From positions 186,001-250,000 of the forward strand of contig NZ_FMZM01000001.1 of assembly GCF_900101465.1 (NCBI RefSeq): DNA of 64,000 nucleotides, read 5' to 3'. Both the position numbers and the translations under genes were made by a program. Under the pieces are notes generated by a model. It worked only from the letters and a program-made list of their open reading frames with translations, was not told where the DNA came from and searched no databases. The stretch comes from Nocardioides lianchengensis (lineage in GTDB: Bacteria > Actinomycetota > Actinomycetes > Propionibacteriales > Nocardioidaceae). Below, piece after piece: positions 19,213 through 29,239 of the stretch. How positions within the stretch are numbered: position 1 is the stretch's first letter; each line of letters opens with the position of its first letter.

Positions 19213-20602
19213 CCGCCGGGAGGTCGAGCGCGGCCTGCGGCCCCCACGACCCCTGCTCGTAGGGATGCACGGCGGGCCGCGCGTCCAGGACCGGCTGGCA
19301 GACCTGCCAGAGCCGGTCCACCTCGTCGGCGCGGGTGAAGAAGGTCTGGTCGCCGCGCAGCACGTCGAGCAGCAGCCGCTCGTAGGCCTCCAGCGGCTCG
19401 GCCGGGTCCTCGTCGCCGAGGTCCAAGTGGAAGGTCGCCTCGGTCAGCCGCATGTCGGGCCCGGGCTTCTTGGCCCGAACGTCGATGCTGATGACGGCGT
19501 CGTCGGTCAGCTCCAGCACCAGCTCGTTGCGACCGGGATCGCCGGCGAGCAGGGGCGACTCCGGCGTCCGGAAGCGCAGCGTGATGGTCCGCCGGCCCTC
19601 GGCCAGCGCCTTGCCCGTGCGCAGGTAGAACGGCACGTCCTGCCAGCGGTCGTTGTCGACGAAGGCCTCCAGCGCGACGAACGTCTCGACGTCCGACTCG
19701 TCCTCGACGTCGTCCTCGTCGCGGTAGCCGTCGTACTGGCCGAAGACCACGCGGTCCGGGTCGAACGGGCGCAGGTCGGCGAAGAGCGCCGCCTTCGCGT
19801 CGCGCACGGCGCGCTCGTCGAGGCTGCCGGGGTCCTCCAGGGCGACGAAGCCGAGCAGCTGGGAGAGGTGGGTCGAGACCATGTCGCGCAGCGCCCCGGT
19901 CGACTCGTAGAACGCGGCGCGGCCCTCCAGTCCGAGGTCCTCCGGTACGTCGATCTGCACGCTGGCCACGCTGCGCCGGTCCCAGGCCGGCTCGAACAGC
20001 CCGTTGGCGAAGCGCAGCGCCAGGATGTTCTGGACCGCCTCCTTGCCGAGGAAGTGGTCGATCCGGAACACCTGCTCCTCGTCGACGACGTCCTTCAGCG
20101 CCGCGTCCAGCGACCGCGACGACTCGAGGTCGAGACCGAACGGCTTCTCGACGACCAGCCGGGCCCGCTCCACGATCCCCTCGCGGCCGAGCATGGCGAC
20201 CATGTCCTCCATCGCCGAGGGCGGCACGGACAGGTAGACGAGCCGTCGTACGTCGTCGCCCATGCCGTCCTCGGCCTTCGTGACGGCTGCGGCCAGGTCG
20301 GCCCCGTCGTCGGCGTTGGACGTTTGGAAGGAGACCCGGGCGACCAGGTCGTCGAGGACCTGCTCGTCGTACTCCTCGACGGAGTCGGTCAGGCCGTCGC
20401 GGACCTGCTGGCGGAACTCGTCGTCGGTGCCGGGGGAGTGCCGGCCGCTGCCGATGACGGCGTACTGCTCGGGGAGCCGGCCGGCGGCGGCCAGGGCGTA
20501 GAGGCCCGGGAAGAGCTTGCGCTTCGCGAGGTCGCCGGTGGCGCCGAAGAGGACCAGGACGTGGGGTGGGAGCTGGGCATCGGGGGTGGTGTCGTCGGGC
20601 AC
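19190..20602 (-). CDS. zwf: Glucose-6-phosphate 1-dehydrogenase
   Basis: About 470 residues. It oxidises glucose-6-phosphate with NADP, the entry step of the pentose phosphate path. The nucleotide-binding motif [13 protein letters not shown] follows the start closely and the active-site motif RIDHFLGKE is intact; KPFG is also seen. The frame is open to 20719, but that would run into the divergent guaB promoter. The GTG at 20602 ([10 protein letters not shown]) is preferred, with a GTG at 20635 as an alternative; neither has a well-spaced ribosome site. It is coupled to the GH15 gene downstream. Confidence 0.93.
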   Translation of the reverse strand: MPDDTTPDAQLPPHVLVLFGATGDLAKRKLFPGLYALAAAGRLPEQYAVIGSGRHSPGTDDEFRQQVRDGLTDSVEEYDEQVLDDLVARVSFQTSNADDGADLAAAVTKAEDGMGDDVRRLVYLSVPPSAMEDMVAMLGREGIVERARLVVEKPFGLDLESSRSLDAALKDVVDEEQVFRIDHFLGKEAVQNILALRFANGLFEPAWDRRSVASVQIDVPEDLGLEGRAAFYESTGALRDMVSTHLSQLLGFVALEDPGSLDERAVRDAKAALFADLRPFDPDRVVFGQYDGYRDEDDVEDESDVETFVALEAFVDNDRWQDVPFYLRTGKALAEGRRTITLRFRTPESPLLAGDPGRNELVLELTDDAVISIDVRAKKPGPDMRLTEATFHLDLGDEDPAEPLEAYERLLLDVLRGDQTFFTRADEVDRLWQVCQPVLDARPAVHPYEQGSWGPQAALDLPAGGWRLGG

Positions 20603-20669
20603 CTCCGCCCGGTGCCCGGACGTGCCCGGCGGCACACGGTCCGCGGCGCCCGGACGGGTGAGGCGCCGG

Positions 20670-22184
<1,515 letters not shown>

Positions 22185-22193
22185 CCCCACGCT

Positions 22194-22335
22194 GACCCGT
22201 CACTGAATGCCTCATTTTCGCGGCGTGTCGGGCAGCGATCGACGGGTCGATCCCGAGCCACCGTCGCGGGAGCGCGGATCGACCCGTCACTTCCGGACCG
22301 ACACGCCGCGAGAAGCGGTCACTCAGTGACGGGTC
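22194..22335. repeat. Three-tier nested inverted repeat between guaB and the AAA gene
   Basis: Outer arms 22194-22206 and 22323-22335 (GACCCGTCACTGA with its complement) are perfect over 13 bp. Middle arms 22218-22231 and 22298-22311 (TCGCGGCGTGTCGG) are perfect over 14 bp. Inner arms 22241-22253 and 22276-22288 (GACGGGTCGATCC) are perfect over 13 bp. The octamer GACCCGTC or its complement occurs four times. It fills the gap between two converging genes and probably terminates both. Confidence 0.85.
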
Positions 22336-22342
22336 GGCGGGG

Positions 22343-24364
22343 CTAGAGGTACATCCCGGACGTCGCCGCCTGCTTCGGCGGGGGCGGGACGGGCGGGAGG
22401 TCGGCGGGGAGCAGACCGCGCACCTGCTCGGGCGTGGGCGAGGGGAGCGCGGTGATCCGGAGCGCCTGGCGGGCGACCGCCTCCTCGAAGACGTTGCGGA
22501 CGAAGCGGCCGTTGCCGAAGCCGACCGGGCGCGGCGACGGCACCAGGCGGCGCAGCCCGTCGAGCACCTCGGGGCCGTAGGCGTAGCCCGCCCTCCCGGC
22601 GACCAGCTCGAAGATCGCGACCAGCTCGTCGACGGCGTAGTCGGCGAAGCCGATGGTGGTCGGGAAGCGCGAGGCCAGGCCGGTGTTGGAGGTCAGGAAG
22701 CGGCGCATCTCGACCGGGTAGCCCGCCACGATGACCACCACGTCGTCGCGGCGGTCCTCCATCAGCTTCAGCAGCGTGGCGATCGCCTCGTGCCCGAAGT
22801 CGCGGGCCGAGTCGGGCGGGACCAGGGAGTAGGCCTCGTCGACGAAGAGCACTCCGCCGACCGCACGCTCGAAGGCGGCGGTGGTGCGCGGGGCGGTGTG
22901 GCCGATGTACTGCCCGACCAGGTCGGCGCGGGCCACCTCGACGAGGTGGCCGTTCTCGAGCACGCCGAGCTGGGCGTAGATCCGGGCCAGCAGCCGGGCG
23001 ACCGTGGTCTTCGCGGTGCCGGGGTTGCCGAGGAAGACCATGTGGCGAGCCCGCTCGGAGGGCGGCATGCCGGCGTCGACGCGCAGCTTCTCGGCCTGGA
23101 CCTCGGCCACCAGCCGTCGTACCTGCTCCTTGACCGCGCCGAGGCCGATCAGCTCGTCCAGCTCGCCCAGCGGGTCGCCGATCTCCACCTGACGCTCGTT
23201 CGGGTCGCCGAGCACCACGTCGGGGTCGTCGCCGGTCGCGACCAGCGGGGTGCCGCCGACCGGGGCCAGATGGTCGAGCCGGCTGACGAGCGGGTTGTCC
23301 GGCCGACTCGGCGGGCGGAACACGTTGGCCAGGTCCTCGACGTACCCGGAGCGGTCCGGCGCCCCGGACGAGCGCTTCCAGTCCGGCAGGCCGACGACGA
23401 GGTGGCCGACCTGCGAGGCCGTCACCAGCCAGAGCCGTACGGCGTCCAGGTGGCCGCCGACCATCGCGCGGGCCAGCCAGCCCCGGGTGTCGCCCAGCCA
23501 GTCGTCGCGGTCGAAGCCGGGGCGCAGCCGCTCGAACTCGGTGTGGACCAGCCCGTAGCGCGTCGCGCCGACCGCCGCCACCAGCGCGGACGGCAGCTCG
23601 TCGACGCCGCCGTGCAGCGCGAGGGCCGCGACCAGCTCGTCGACGCCCTGGGTGCGGCTGGTCCGGGCCGCGAGGTGGGCGTGCGCGGCGTCGAGCCCGT
23701 CCAGCGACCAGGCCAGGTGGGCCGGCCAGCCGCGCGCCTCGGGCAGCAGCTGGGCCTCCTCGTCGGTGAGGACGGAGGTACGCCAGGCGTTCTCGACCTC
23801 GGCCCAGGTGCCGGTCGCGTGCACCGCCCGCAGCGCGGGGTCCTCCAGGACCCGGTTCAGCAGGGTGGTCAGCAGTCGGGCGCGCGGCTGGAAGGGGGGC
23901 ACCGGCTCCAGGACCGCGATCCCCTCCAGGCTCAGCTCGAGCGAGGCGATCCGCGCCTCCGCGCCGGAGCTGAAGGCCGAGCGGAAGGTGTCGAGGAACC
24001 ACAGGTGCTCGGTGTTGCGGTACATCGTGACCTCGCGGTCCACGACCTCGTATTCGGCCGTGAACCACGGCTCGATGATCCGGCCCGACAGGGACGTGCC
24101 GACGCCGGTCCACACCGGGATCGCGCCCGGCAGGTAGGTCAGCAGCCGCCACATCAGCGGCACGACGTACGACGTGGTCGGGAGGAAGCTGCCGCCCATC
24201 TTCTTCTCGCCGAACCCGCGCGGGTCCTCGGCCAGCTCGCGCACCCGCTGCTGGACCTGCTGGGTCCAGCCCTCCGGGATCGGCCACGGGTCGGCGTACC
24301 CGACCGCGTCCAGGACGGGTCGACCGGAGAGCAGGGGCGCGAGGTGCGGCGGGAGGACCAGCAT
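22343..24364 (-). CDS. CbbX/SpoVK-like AAA ATPase with an unassigned N-terminal half
   Basis: 673 residues. The last about 260 residues are an AAA+ module: Walker A GNPGTAKT (446-453), Walker B VLFVDEAY with Asp509-Glu510, and the sensor region [12 protein letters not shown]. This matches the CbbX/SpoVK/EccA-type family, which remodels partner proteins. The first about 400 residues are helical and aromatic-rich ([29 protein letters not shown]), and I do not recognise them. No other type VII secretion genes are near. TAGGAT lies 9 nt before the ATG, so the leader would be very short. It is divergent from guaB3. Confidence 0.78.
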   Translation of the reverse strand: MLVLPPHLAPLLSGRPVLDAVGYADPWPIPEGWTQQVQQRVRELAEDPRGFGEKKMGGSFLPTTSYVVPLMWRLLTYLPGAIPVWTGVGTSLSGRIIEPWFTAEYEVVDREVTMYRNTEHLWFLDTFRSAFSSGAEARIASLELSLEGIAVLEPVPPFQPRARLLTTLLNRVLEDPALRAVHATGTWAEVENAWRTSVLTDEEAQLLPEARGWPAHLAWSLDGLDAAHAHLAARTSRTQGVDELVAALALHGGVDELPSALVAAVGATRYGLVHTEFERLRPGFDRDDWLGDTRGWLARAMVGGHLDAVRLWLVTASQVGHLVVGLPDWKRSSGAPDRSGYVEDLANVFRPPSRPDNPLVSRLDHLAPVGGTPLVATGDDPDVVLGDPNERQVEIGDPLGELDELIGLGAVKEQVRRLVAEVQAEKLRVDAGMPPSERARHMVFLGNPGTAKTTVARLLARIYAQLGVLENGHLVEVARADLVGQYIGHTAPRTTAAFERAVGGVLFVDEAYSLVPPDSARDFGHEAIATLLKLMEDRRDDVVVIVAGYPVEMRRFLTSNTGLASRFPTTIGFADYAVDELVAIFELVAGRAGYAYGPEVLDGLRRLVPSPRPVGFGNGRFVRNVFEEAVARQALRITALPSPTPEQVRGLLPADLPPVPPPPKQAATSGMYL

Positions 24365-24373
24365 GGTGGGCTC

Positions 24374-24379
24374 ATCCTA
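24374..24379 (-). promoter_or_regulatory. Candidate -10 box of the AAA ATPase gene
   Basis: TAGGAT read on the reverse strand, 9 nt before the ATG at 24364. Confidence 0.4.
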
Positions 24380-24395
24380 GGAAGCGACCCCATGG

Positions 24396-24401
24396 GAGAC
24401 T
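24396..24401 (+). promoter_or_regulatory. Candidate leaderless -10 box of guaB3
   Basis: GAGACT, then 6 nt, then the GTG start. The spacing equals that of guaB and guaA, but the first base departs from TANNNT. Confidence 0.35.
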
Positions 24402-24407
24402 CGCCCC

Positions 24408-25514
24408 GTGACCGACATCGAGATCGGCCGGGCCAAGCGGGCCCGCCGCGCGTACTCCTTCGACGACATCGCGATCGTGCCCTCCCGGCGCACCCGCGAC
24501 CCCGAGGAGGTCAGCACGGCCTGGCAGATCGACGCCTACCGCTTCGAGCTGCCCGTCCTGGCCGCACCCATGGACTCGGTGATGTCCCCGGCCACCGCCA
24601 TCGCGCTCGGTCGGTACGGCGGGCTGGGGGTGCTCAACCTCGAGGGGCTGTGGACGCGCTACGAGGACCCGACCGACCTGCTCGAGGAGGTCGCGGGCCT
24701 GCGTGGGACCGACGGCACCCGGCGCCTGCAGGAGATCTACACCGAGCCGGTCCGGGCCGAGCTGATCACCGAGCGGCTGCGCGAGATCCGCGAGGCCGGC
24801 GTGACGGTGGCCGGGTCGCTGTCGCCGCAGCGCACCAAGGAGTTCGCGAAGGCGGTCGTCGACGCGGGCGTCGACATGTTCGTCATCCGCGGGACGACGG
24901 TCAGCGCCGAGCACGTCTCGTCGCAGTCGGAGCCGCTGAACCTCAAGGAGTTCATCTACGAGCTCGACGTGCCCGTGGTGGTCGGCGGCTGCGCCACCCA
25001 CCAGGCCGCGCTGCACCTGATGCGCACCGGCGCGGCCGGCGTACTCGTCGGTTTCGGCGGCGGGGCCGCCCACACGACCCGGACCGTCCTGGGCGTCGCG
25101 GTGCCGATGGCCTCCGCGGTGGCCGACGTCGCCGCCGCCCGCCGCGACTACCTCGACGAGTCGGGTGGCCGCTACGTCCACGTCATCGCCGACGGCTCGA
25201 TCGGCAAGTCCGGCGACCTGGCGAAGGCGATCGCCTGCGGGGCCGACGCCGTGATGGTCGGCTCGCCCTTCGCCCGGGCCAGCGACGCCCCGGGCCGCGG
25301 CTTCCACTGGGGCACCGAGGCGCACCACGCCGAGCTGCCGCGCGGCCAGCGCGTCGAGTTCGAGACGGTCGGCACCTTCGAGGAGATCCTGTTCGGTCCC
25401 TCGCGCGTTGCCGACGGCACCATGAACCTGATCGGCGCGCTGAAGCGGTCGATGGCCACTACCGGCTACACCGACCTGAAGGAGTTCCAGCGGGTCGAGG
25501 TCGTCGTGGAGTAA
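24408..25514 (+). CDS. guaB3: GuaB3 family IMP dehydrogenase-related protein
   Basis: 368 residues, shorter than GuaB because the CBS domains are missing. The barrel is kept (LAAPMDSVMSPATAIALGRY, GLGVLNLEGLW, HVIADGSIGKSGDLAKAIA). The place of the catalytic cysteine loop seems taken by a different sequence (IRGTTVSAEHVSSQ), with no GS(I/V)CTT motif visible. Activity as a standard IMP dehydrogenase is therefore doubtful, and the family's reaction is debated. It is adjacent to guaB as in mycobacteria (guaB2-guaB3). Confidence 0.9.
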   Translation: MTDIEIGRAKRARRAYSFDDIAIVPSRRTRDPEEVSTAWQIDAYRFELPVLAAPMDSVMSPATAIALGRYGGLGVLNLEGLWTRYEDPTDLLEEVAGLRGTDGTRRLQEIYTEPVRAELITERLREIREAGVTVAGSLSPQRTKEFAKAVVDAGVDMFVIRGTTVSAEHVSSQSEPLNLKEFIYELDVPVVVGGCATHQAALHLMRTGAAGVLVGFGGGAAHTTRTVLGVAVPMASAVADVAAARRDYLDESGGRYVHVIADGSIGKSGDLAKAIACGADAVMVGSPFARASDAPGRGFHWGTEAHHAELPRGQRVEFETVGTFEEILFGPSRVADGTMNLIGALKRSMATTGYTDLKEFQRVEVVVE

Positions 25515-25639
25515 ATCTCCGCTCGGGGGTGTCTTCACCTTCCCGGGGCGAGGGCCTACGTTCCAGGCTCCAGGGTCATCGGGGATCCTGCCGATCGTGG
25601 GGTCCCTGAGGACCGTCGTTCTCGGGAAAGAAGCACCCC

Positions 25640-27661
25640 ATGACACACCCCTCCCGCCGTCGGCGGCTGATCGCGCCGCTGGCCGGCGCGCTCGGTCTCG
25701 CGCTGGCCGCGCTCGCGGTCCCGGCGTCCACCCTCGCGGCTGATCCCTCCCCAGGATCCGCGGCCGCCCCCGACCTGACCCCGGGTCAGCGCACCGCCCT
25801 CGAGGCCGGCTTCCAGGTCGCGCCCAAGACGCTCGCGGCCCGGCAGGCCAAGGCGGCCGGCGCCGTCGTACCCAACCCGTTCCTGGCGGAGGTCCCCGAC
25901 CTCACGAAGGTCGACTACGCCGGGTGGAAGCAGCGCCTCGCGACGGCCGGCGCGACCCGGCAGTCGTCGGCCTCGCTCCGGAGCGCGCGGCAGCAGGCGG
26001 CCACCGCGACCCCGGCCGCCCAGGCCGCCGTGGTCTGGGACGAGCAGGAGCCCGACGGCACGGGCGGCTCCAACGACACGCTCGAGACCGCCGAGCGGAT
26101 CACCACGTTCGGCACCGGCGCGAAGAAGAACAACGTCGTGCGGATCCTGGGCGAGCGCGCCGACCTGTTCACCGGCACCCCGGCCGCCCTCGCGCCGGTG
26201 GCCGAGGACAACGGCGCCATCCCGCTGGCCGGCGACACCGGCCTGGAGGGGGAGGCCGCGGTGACCACGACCGGCACCCTCGGCGACGGGCCGCACGGCT
26301 CGGAGGGTGACGGCTCCGGCGACTTCGACTTCTACGCCGTCGACGTCGCCGCGGGGCTGAGCATCGTGGCCGACACCTCGGCGACCACCACCGACACCGT
26401 CCTCGCCCTGTACGACGGGGCCGGCGAGCTGGTCGCCGCCGACGACGACGGCGGCGCCGGCTACGCCAGCCTGCTGAGCTTCACGCCCGAGACGGCCGGC
26501 ACCTACTACCTGATGGTCGGCGGCTTCAACTTCTTCGGCCCGCTCCCGAACGACCCGTTCGACTCCGGCTCCGGCAACGGCGTCGGCGAGGAGGGCGACT
26601 ACGGCCTGTCGATCGCCGCGACCACCGTCGACTCCGACAAGTACGCCGTGCGGCTGAAGCCGGGCGACGTCGTCGGTGCGGTCGCCGAGAAGGCCGCGTC
26701 GGGTCTCACCGTGCACCGCCCCGACGGCTCGGTCGCCGTCGGCTCCGAGCTGCTCGACGCCTCCGCGCTCTACGCCCCGGAGTCCCCGCTGCCCGGTGGC
26801 GGCAACACCACGCTGGCCTACGTCGCCGAGGAGGCCGGCTGGTACGTCCTCGACGTCGGCGCGACCCTCGGCGACTACCAGGTCCGCCTCGAGGCCTACC
26901 GGCCCGGTGCCGAGACCGACCCGAAGCAGAAGCAGACCGTCTACCTCGACTTCGAGGGCGGGCGGGTCAACACCGGCCTGTGGGGCGGGCCCGGCGTCCG
27001 CGAGCTCTCGCCGTTCTCCGCCTTCCTCGGCAAGTGGGGCCTGACCCGGGCTCGCGAGGACGCGATGATCACCAAGATCACGCGAGAGGTCCGTGACAAC
27101 CTCCGCGACGAGGTCGCCGAGGGCGGCCTCAACCCGAACCTCCAGGTCCGGGTCGTGAACTCCCGCAACCACCCGGAGGTGGCCGGGAAGGAGAACGTGT
27201 CGCGGGTCGTCGTCGGCGGCACCATCGCCGAGTCGGGCATCAGCACCATCGGCATCGCCCAGTACATCGACCCCGGCAACTACGGCCACGAGGACACCGC
27301 GCTGGTCCTGCTCGACGTGCTCAGCGACCCGGCCGGCGACGACGCGTCGCTGAACACCTACCTGACGAGCGCCAGCGACCGCGAGGCGTTCGTCGCGCAG
27401 GCCGTCGGCAACGTGACCGCCCACGAGGTCGGCCACATGGTGGGCAGCTACCACACCGACAACCTGTCCGAGACCGTCAACATCATGGACTCGGGCGGCG
27501 CCGGCTTCGACAACCTCTTCGGCGTCGGGCCCGACGGGATCGGCGGCACCGCCGACGACCTCGACGTGCACTTCACCGAGGACACCTACACCCCGGCGGA
27601 GGGCTTCACCGGCCTGGAGGACACGCTCAACGTGACCGCCTGGGCCTACCCCTCCCCCTGA
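25640..27661 (+). CDS. Secreted metzincin-type zinc protease with a pre-peptidase domain
   Basis: 673 residues. A Sec-type signal peptide (RRRR then a hydrophobic core, cleavage near TLAADP) exports it. A PPC (pre-peptidase C-terminal-like) beta domain lies at about 225-300 (DFDFYAVDVAAG, DTVLALYDGAGELVAADDD, GTYYLMVGGF). The catalytic region has the full zinc motif HEVGHMVGSYH (595-605), with ligands His595, His599 and His605, base Glu596, and a Met-turn in VNIMDSG (Met616). Unusually, the PPC domain is on the N-terminal side of the protease domain. It stands alone with GGGAAAGAAG before the ATG. The substrate is unknown. Confidence 0.85.
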   Translation: MTHPSRRRRLIAPLAGALGLALAALAVPASTLAADPSPGSAAAPDLTPGQRTALEAGFQVAPKTLAARQAKAAGAVVPNPFLAEVPDLTKVDYAGWKQRLATAGATRQSSASLRSARQQAATATPAAQAAVVWDEQEPDGTGGSNDTLETAERITTFGTGAKKNNVVRILGERADLFTGTPAALAPVAEDNGAIPLAGDTGLEGEAAVTTTGTLGDGPHGSEGDGSGDFDFYAVDVAAGLSIVADTSATTTDTVLALYDGAGELVAADDDGGAGYASLLSFTPETAGTYYLMVGGFNFFGPLPNDPFDSGSGNGVGEEGDYGLSIAATTVDSDKYAVRLKPGDVVGAVAEKAASGLTVHRPDGSVAVGSELLDASALYAPESPLPGGGNTTLAYVAEEAGWYVLDVGATLGDYQVRLEAYRPGAETDPKQKQTVYLDFEGGRVNTGLWGGPGVRELSPFSAFLGKWGLTRAREDAMITKITREVRDNLRDEVAEGGLNPNLQVRVVNSRNHPEVAGKENVSRVVVGGTIAESGISTIGIAQYIDPGNYGHEDTALVLLDVLSDPAGDDASLNTYLTSASDREAFVAQAVGNVTAHEVGHMVGSYHTDNLSETVNIMDSGGAGFDNLFGVGPDGIGGTADDLDVHFTEDTYTPAEGFTGLEDTLNVTAWAYPSP

Positions 27662-27690
27662 TCCACCCCCGGGCACGGGAGGATCGGCGC

Positions 27691-28503
27691 ATGGACGTCG
27701 ATCCTCCCGTGCTCCGCGTCGCGGCCGGCCAGGCCGCCGCGGTCGCCGGCGACCTGGCCGCCAACGTGACCACCGCCGCCCGGCTCACCGAGCTCGCCGG
27801 GAGCCAGGACGTCCGTCTGCTCGTCCTCCCCGAGGCCTTCCTCACCGGGTACGACGCCGCCGTGTTCGCGGGCCCGCTCCCCACGGCCGCGGACCTGGCC
27901 GGCCCGGTCCTCGGCCCGCTCCGCGCCGCCGCGGCCGCGACCGGCACCACGGTCGTCGCGAGCGCGGCCCTGGAGCGCGGAGGTCGTCGTACGCTCTCGT
28001 CGGTGGTGGTGCGGCCCGACGGCGGGACGGATGCGCCGTACGACAAGCAGCATCTCGACGGGGCCGAGAACGACCACTTCGCGCCCGGCGACCACGGCGC
28101 CTCGATCACCGTCGACGGCCATGAGCTGGGCCTCTCGATCTGCTACGACGGCTGCTTCCCCGAGCACGCGCGCGCGGCGGCGGACGACGGGGCGGTCGGC
28201 TACCTCAGCTCGATGGCCTACTTCCCGGGCGGCGCCCACCGCCGCGACCTCTACTACGCCGCCCGCGCCCTCGAGAACGGCTTCTACGTCGTCGTCGCCG
28301 GTCTGACCGGCAGCTGCGGCGCGTCGTCCTTCATCGGCGGCTCGGCCGTCTACGACCCCGAGGGCCGCCCGCTCGCGCGCCTGGCCGAGGAGGAGGGCCT
28401 GGCGGTCGCGGACCTCGACCCGGCCCTGGTCACGGCCACCCGCGCCCGCCACCGCATGCACCACGACCACCGCCCCACCCTCGGCCCCCGCCTCCGCCGA
28501 TAG
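27691..28503 (+). CDS. Carbon-nitrogen hydrolase (nitrilase superfamily)
   Basis: 270 residues with the intact Glu-Lys-Cys triad: Glu48 in VLPEAFLTG, Lys119 in PYDKQHL and Cys151 in SICYDGCFPEH. The fold hydrolyses amides, nitriles or N-carbamoyl groups in the cytoplasm. Short members of this type are often omega-amidase or carbamoylase-like, but the substrate cannot be read from the sequence. GGGAGGATC precedes the ATG. It follows the protease gene by 29 bp and may be read with it. Its stop codon lies inside a hairpin shared with the converging tetR gene. Confidence 0.87.
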   Translation: MDVDPPVLRVAAGQAAAVAGDLAANVTTAARLTELAGSQDVRLLVLPEAFLTGYDAAVFAGPLPTAADLAGPVLGPLRAAAAATGTTVVASAALERGGRRTLSSVVVRPDGGTDAPYDKQHLDGAENDHFAPGDHGASITVDGHELGLSICYDGCFPEHARAAADDGAVGYLSSMAYFPGGAHRRDLYYAARALENGFYVVVAGLTGSCGASSFIGGSAVYDPEGRPLARLAEEEGLAVADLDPALVTATRARHRMHHDHRPTLGPRLRR

Positions 28504-28552
28504 TCCCTGACCATCTGCGGGTCGGCGACCAGCAGGACGTCAGGGACTATCG
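28498..28552. terminator. Convergent terminator hairpin containing both stop codons
   Basis: Perfect 14-bp arms CGATAGTCCCTGAC (28498-28511) and its complement (28539-28552) enclose 27 nt. The left arm contains the TAG stop of the hydrolase and the right arm the TGA stop of the TetR gene. Confidence 0.75.
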
Positions 28553-29145
28553 GGGCCGAGGAGGCCGCCGAGCAGCAGGGCCGACAGCGACTCGACCCAG
28601 TCGTCGCCGAGGACGCCGTCGGGACGGTTGAGCAGGGCCAGCAGGGTCGCGCCGCCGACGGTCTCGATGAGGACGTCGGGGTCGACGTCGGGGCGGGCCT
28701 CGCCGGACTCGACGGCGCGGACCAGGCGCTCGTGCATCGACCCCCAGGTGCCGGCCCGGAAGCGGGCGAGCACGGCGGCGTTGAGGACCGGGTCGCCGAC
28801 CACCTCGGCGAGCAGGCCGGGCAGGGCGGCGCGGGCCACCGGCCGGGCGAACACGTCGCGGCAGGCGGCCACCATCGCGCGGACGTCGTCGGCGAGCGGT
28901 CCGTCGTCGGGCGCGGGACCCGGCGCGAGGTCGGGGAAGGCGGCCTCGTGCACCAGGTAGGCCTTCCCGGGCCAGCGTCGGTAGACGGCGGGCTTGGTGG
29001 TGCCGGCCCGCTCGGCGATCGCGCCGACGGTCAGGTCGGCGTACCCGACCTCGACGACGAGCTCCTCGGCCGCGCGCAGCACGGCCTGGTCGATGCGCGG
29101 GTCGCGCGGTCGACCGGGGGCGGCGGACTGAACCGGTGAGGCCAT
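28540..29145 (-). CDS. TetR/AcrR family transcriptional regulator
   Basis: 201 residues from the ATG at 29145 (MASPVQSAAPGRPRD). The N-terminal helix-turn-helix is LTVGAIAERAGTTKPAVYRR followed by WPGKAYLVHEA, a TetR signature. The C-terminal ligand domain is ordinary in length. The frame continues to a TTG at 29178, which lies inside the promoter and was rejected. It faces the phosphotransferase operon across a 94-bp gap that holds AACGG-AAC-CCGTT and a KstR-like palindrome, so it may control itself and that operon. It is not KstR by sequence. Confidence 0.88.
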   Translation of the reverse strand: MASPVQSAAPGRPRDPRIDQAVLRAAEELVVEVGYADLTVGAIAERAGTTKPAVYRRWPGKAYLVHEAAFPDLAPGPAPDDGPLADDVRAMVAACRDVFARPVARAALPGLLAEVVGDPVLNAAVLARFRAGTWGSMHERLVRAVESGEARPDVDPDVLIETVGGATLLALLNRPDGVLGDDWVESLSALLLGGLLGPDSP

Positions 29146-29160
29146 AACGAGACGCAGCGT

Positions 29161-29173
29161 AACGGAACCCGTT
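29161..29173. promoter_or_regulatory. Candidate TetR operator
   Basis: Inverted repeat AACGG, 3 nt, CCGTT, 16 nt before the tetR start. It touches the -35 box of the divergent operon. Confidence 0.35.
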
Positions 29174-29201
29174 GACAACTAGAACACGTTCCAACAATGC
29201 T
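29172..29201 (+). promoter_or_regulatory. Promoter with KstR-like operator before the phosphotransferase gene
   Basis: A -35 TTGACA (29172-29177) and a weak -10 AATGCT (29196-29201) are 18 nt apart. Between them lies TAGAACACGTTCCA (29180-29193). It fits the pattern TNNAACNNGTTNNA known for KstR, the repressor of cholesterol catabolism genes in mycobacteria and rhodococci. An operator in the spacer would block transcription. Confidence 0.6.
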
Positions 29202-29239
29202 GACTGCCTCATGACCTACGTCACACCCCGGGAGGAACC

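Noticed and set aside
28540-29145. Calling the TetR regulator KstR because of the nearby KstR-like site
   Set aside because: Its helix-turn-helix and length do not match KstR; the site may be bound by a KstR encoded elsewhere.
29146-29178. TTG start at 29178 for the TetR regulator
   Set aside because: It lies in the promoter region, while an ATG at 29145 gives a normal N-terminus.
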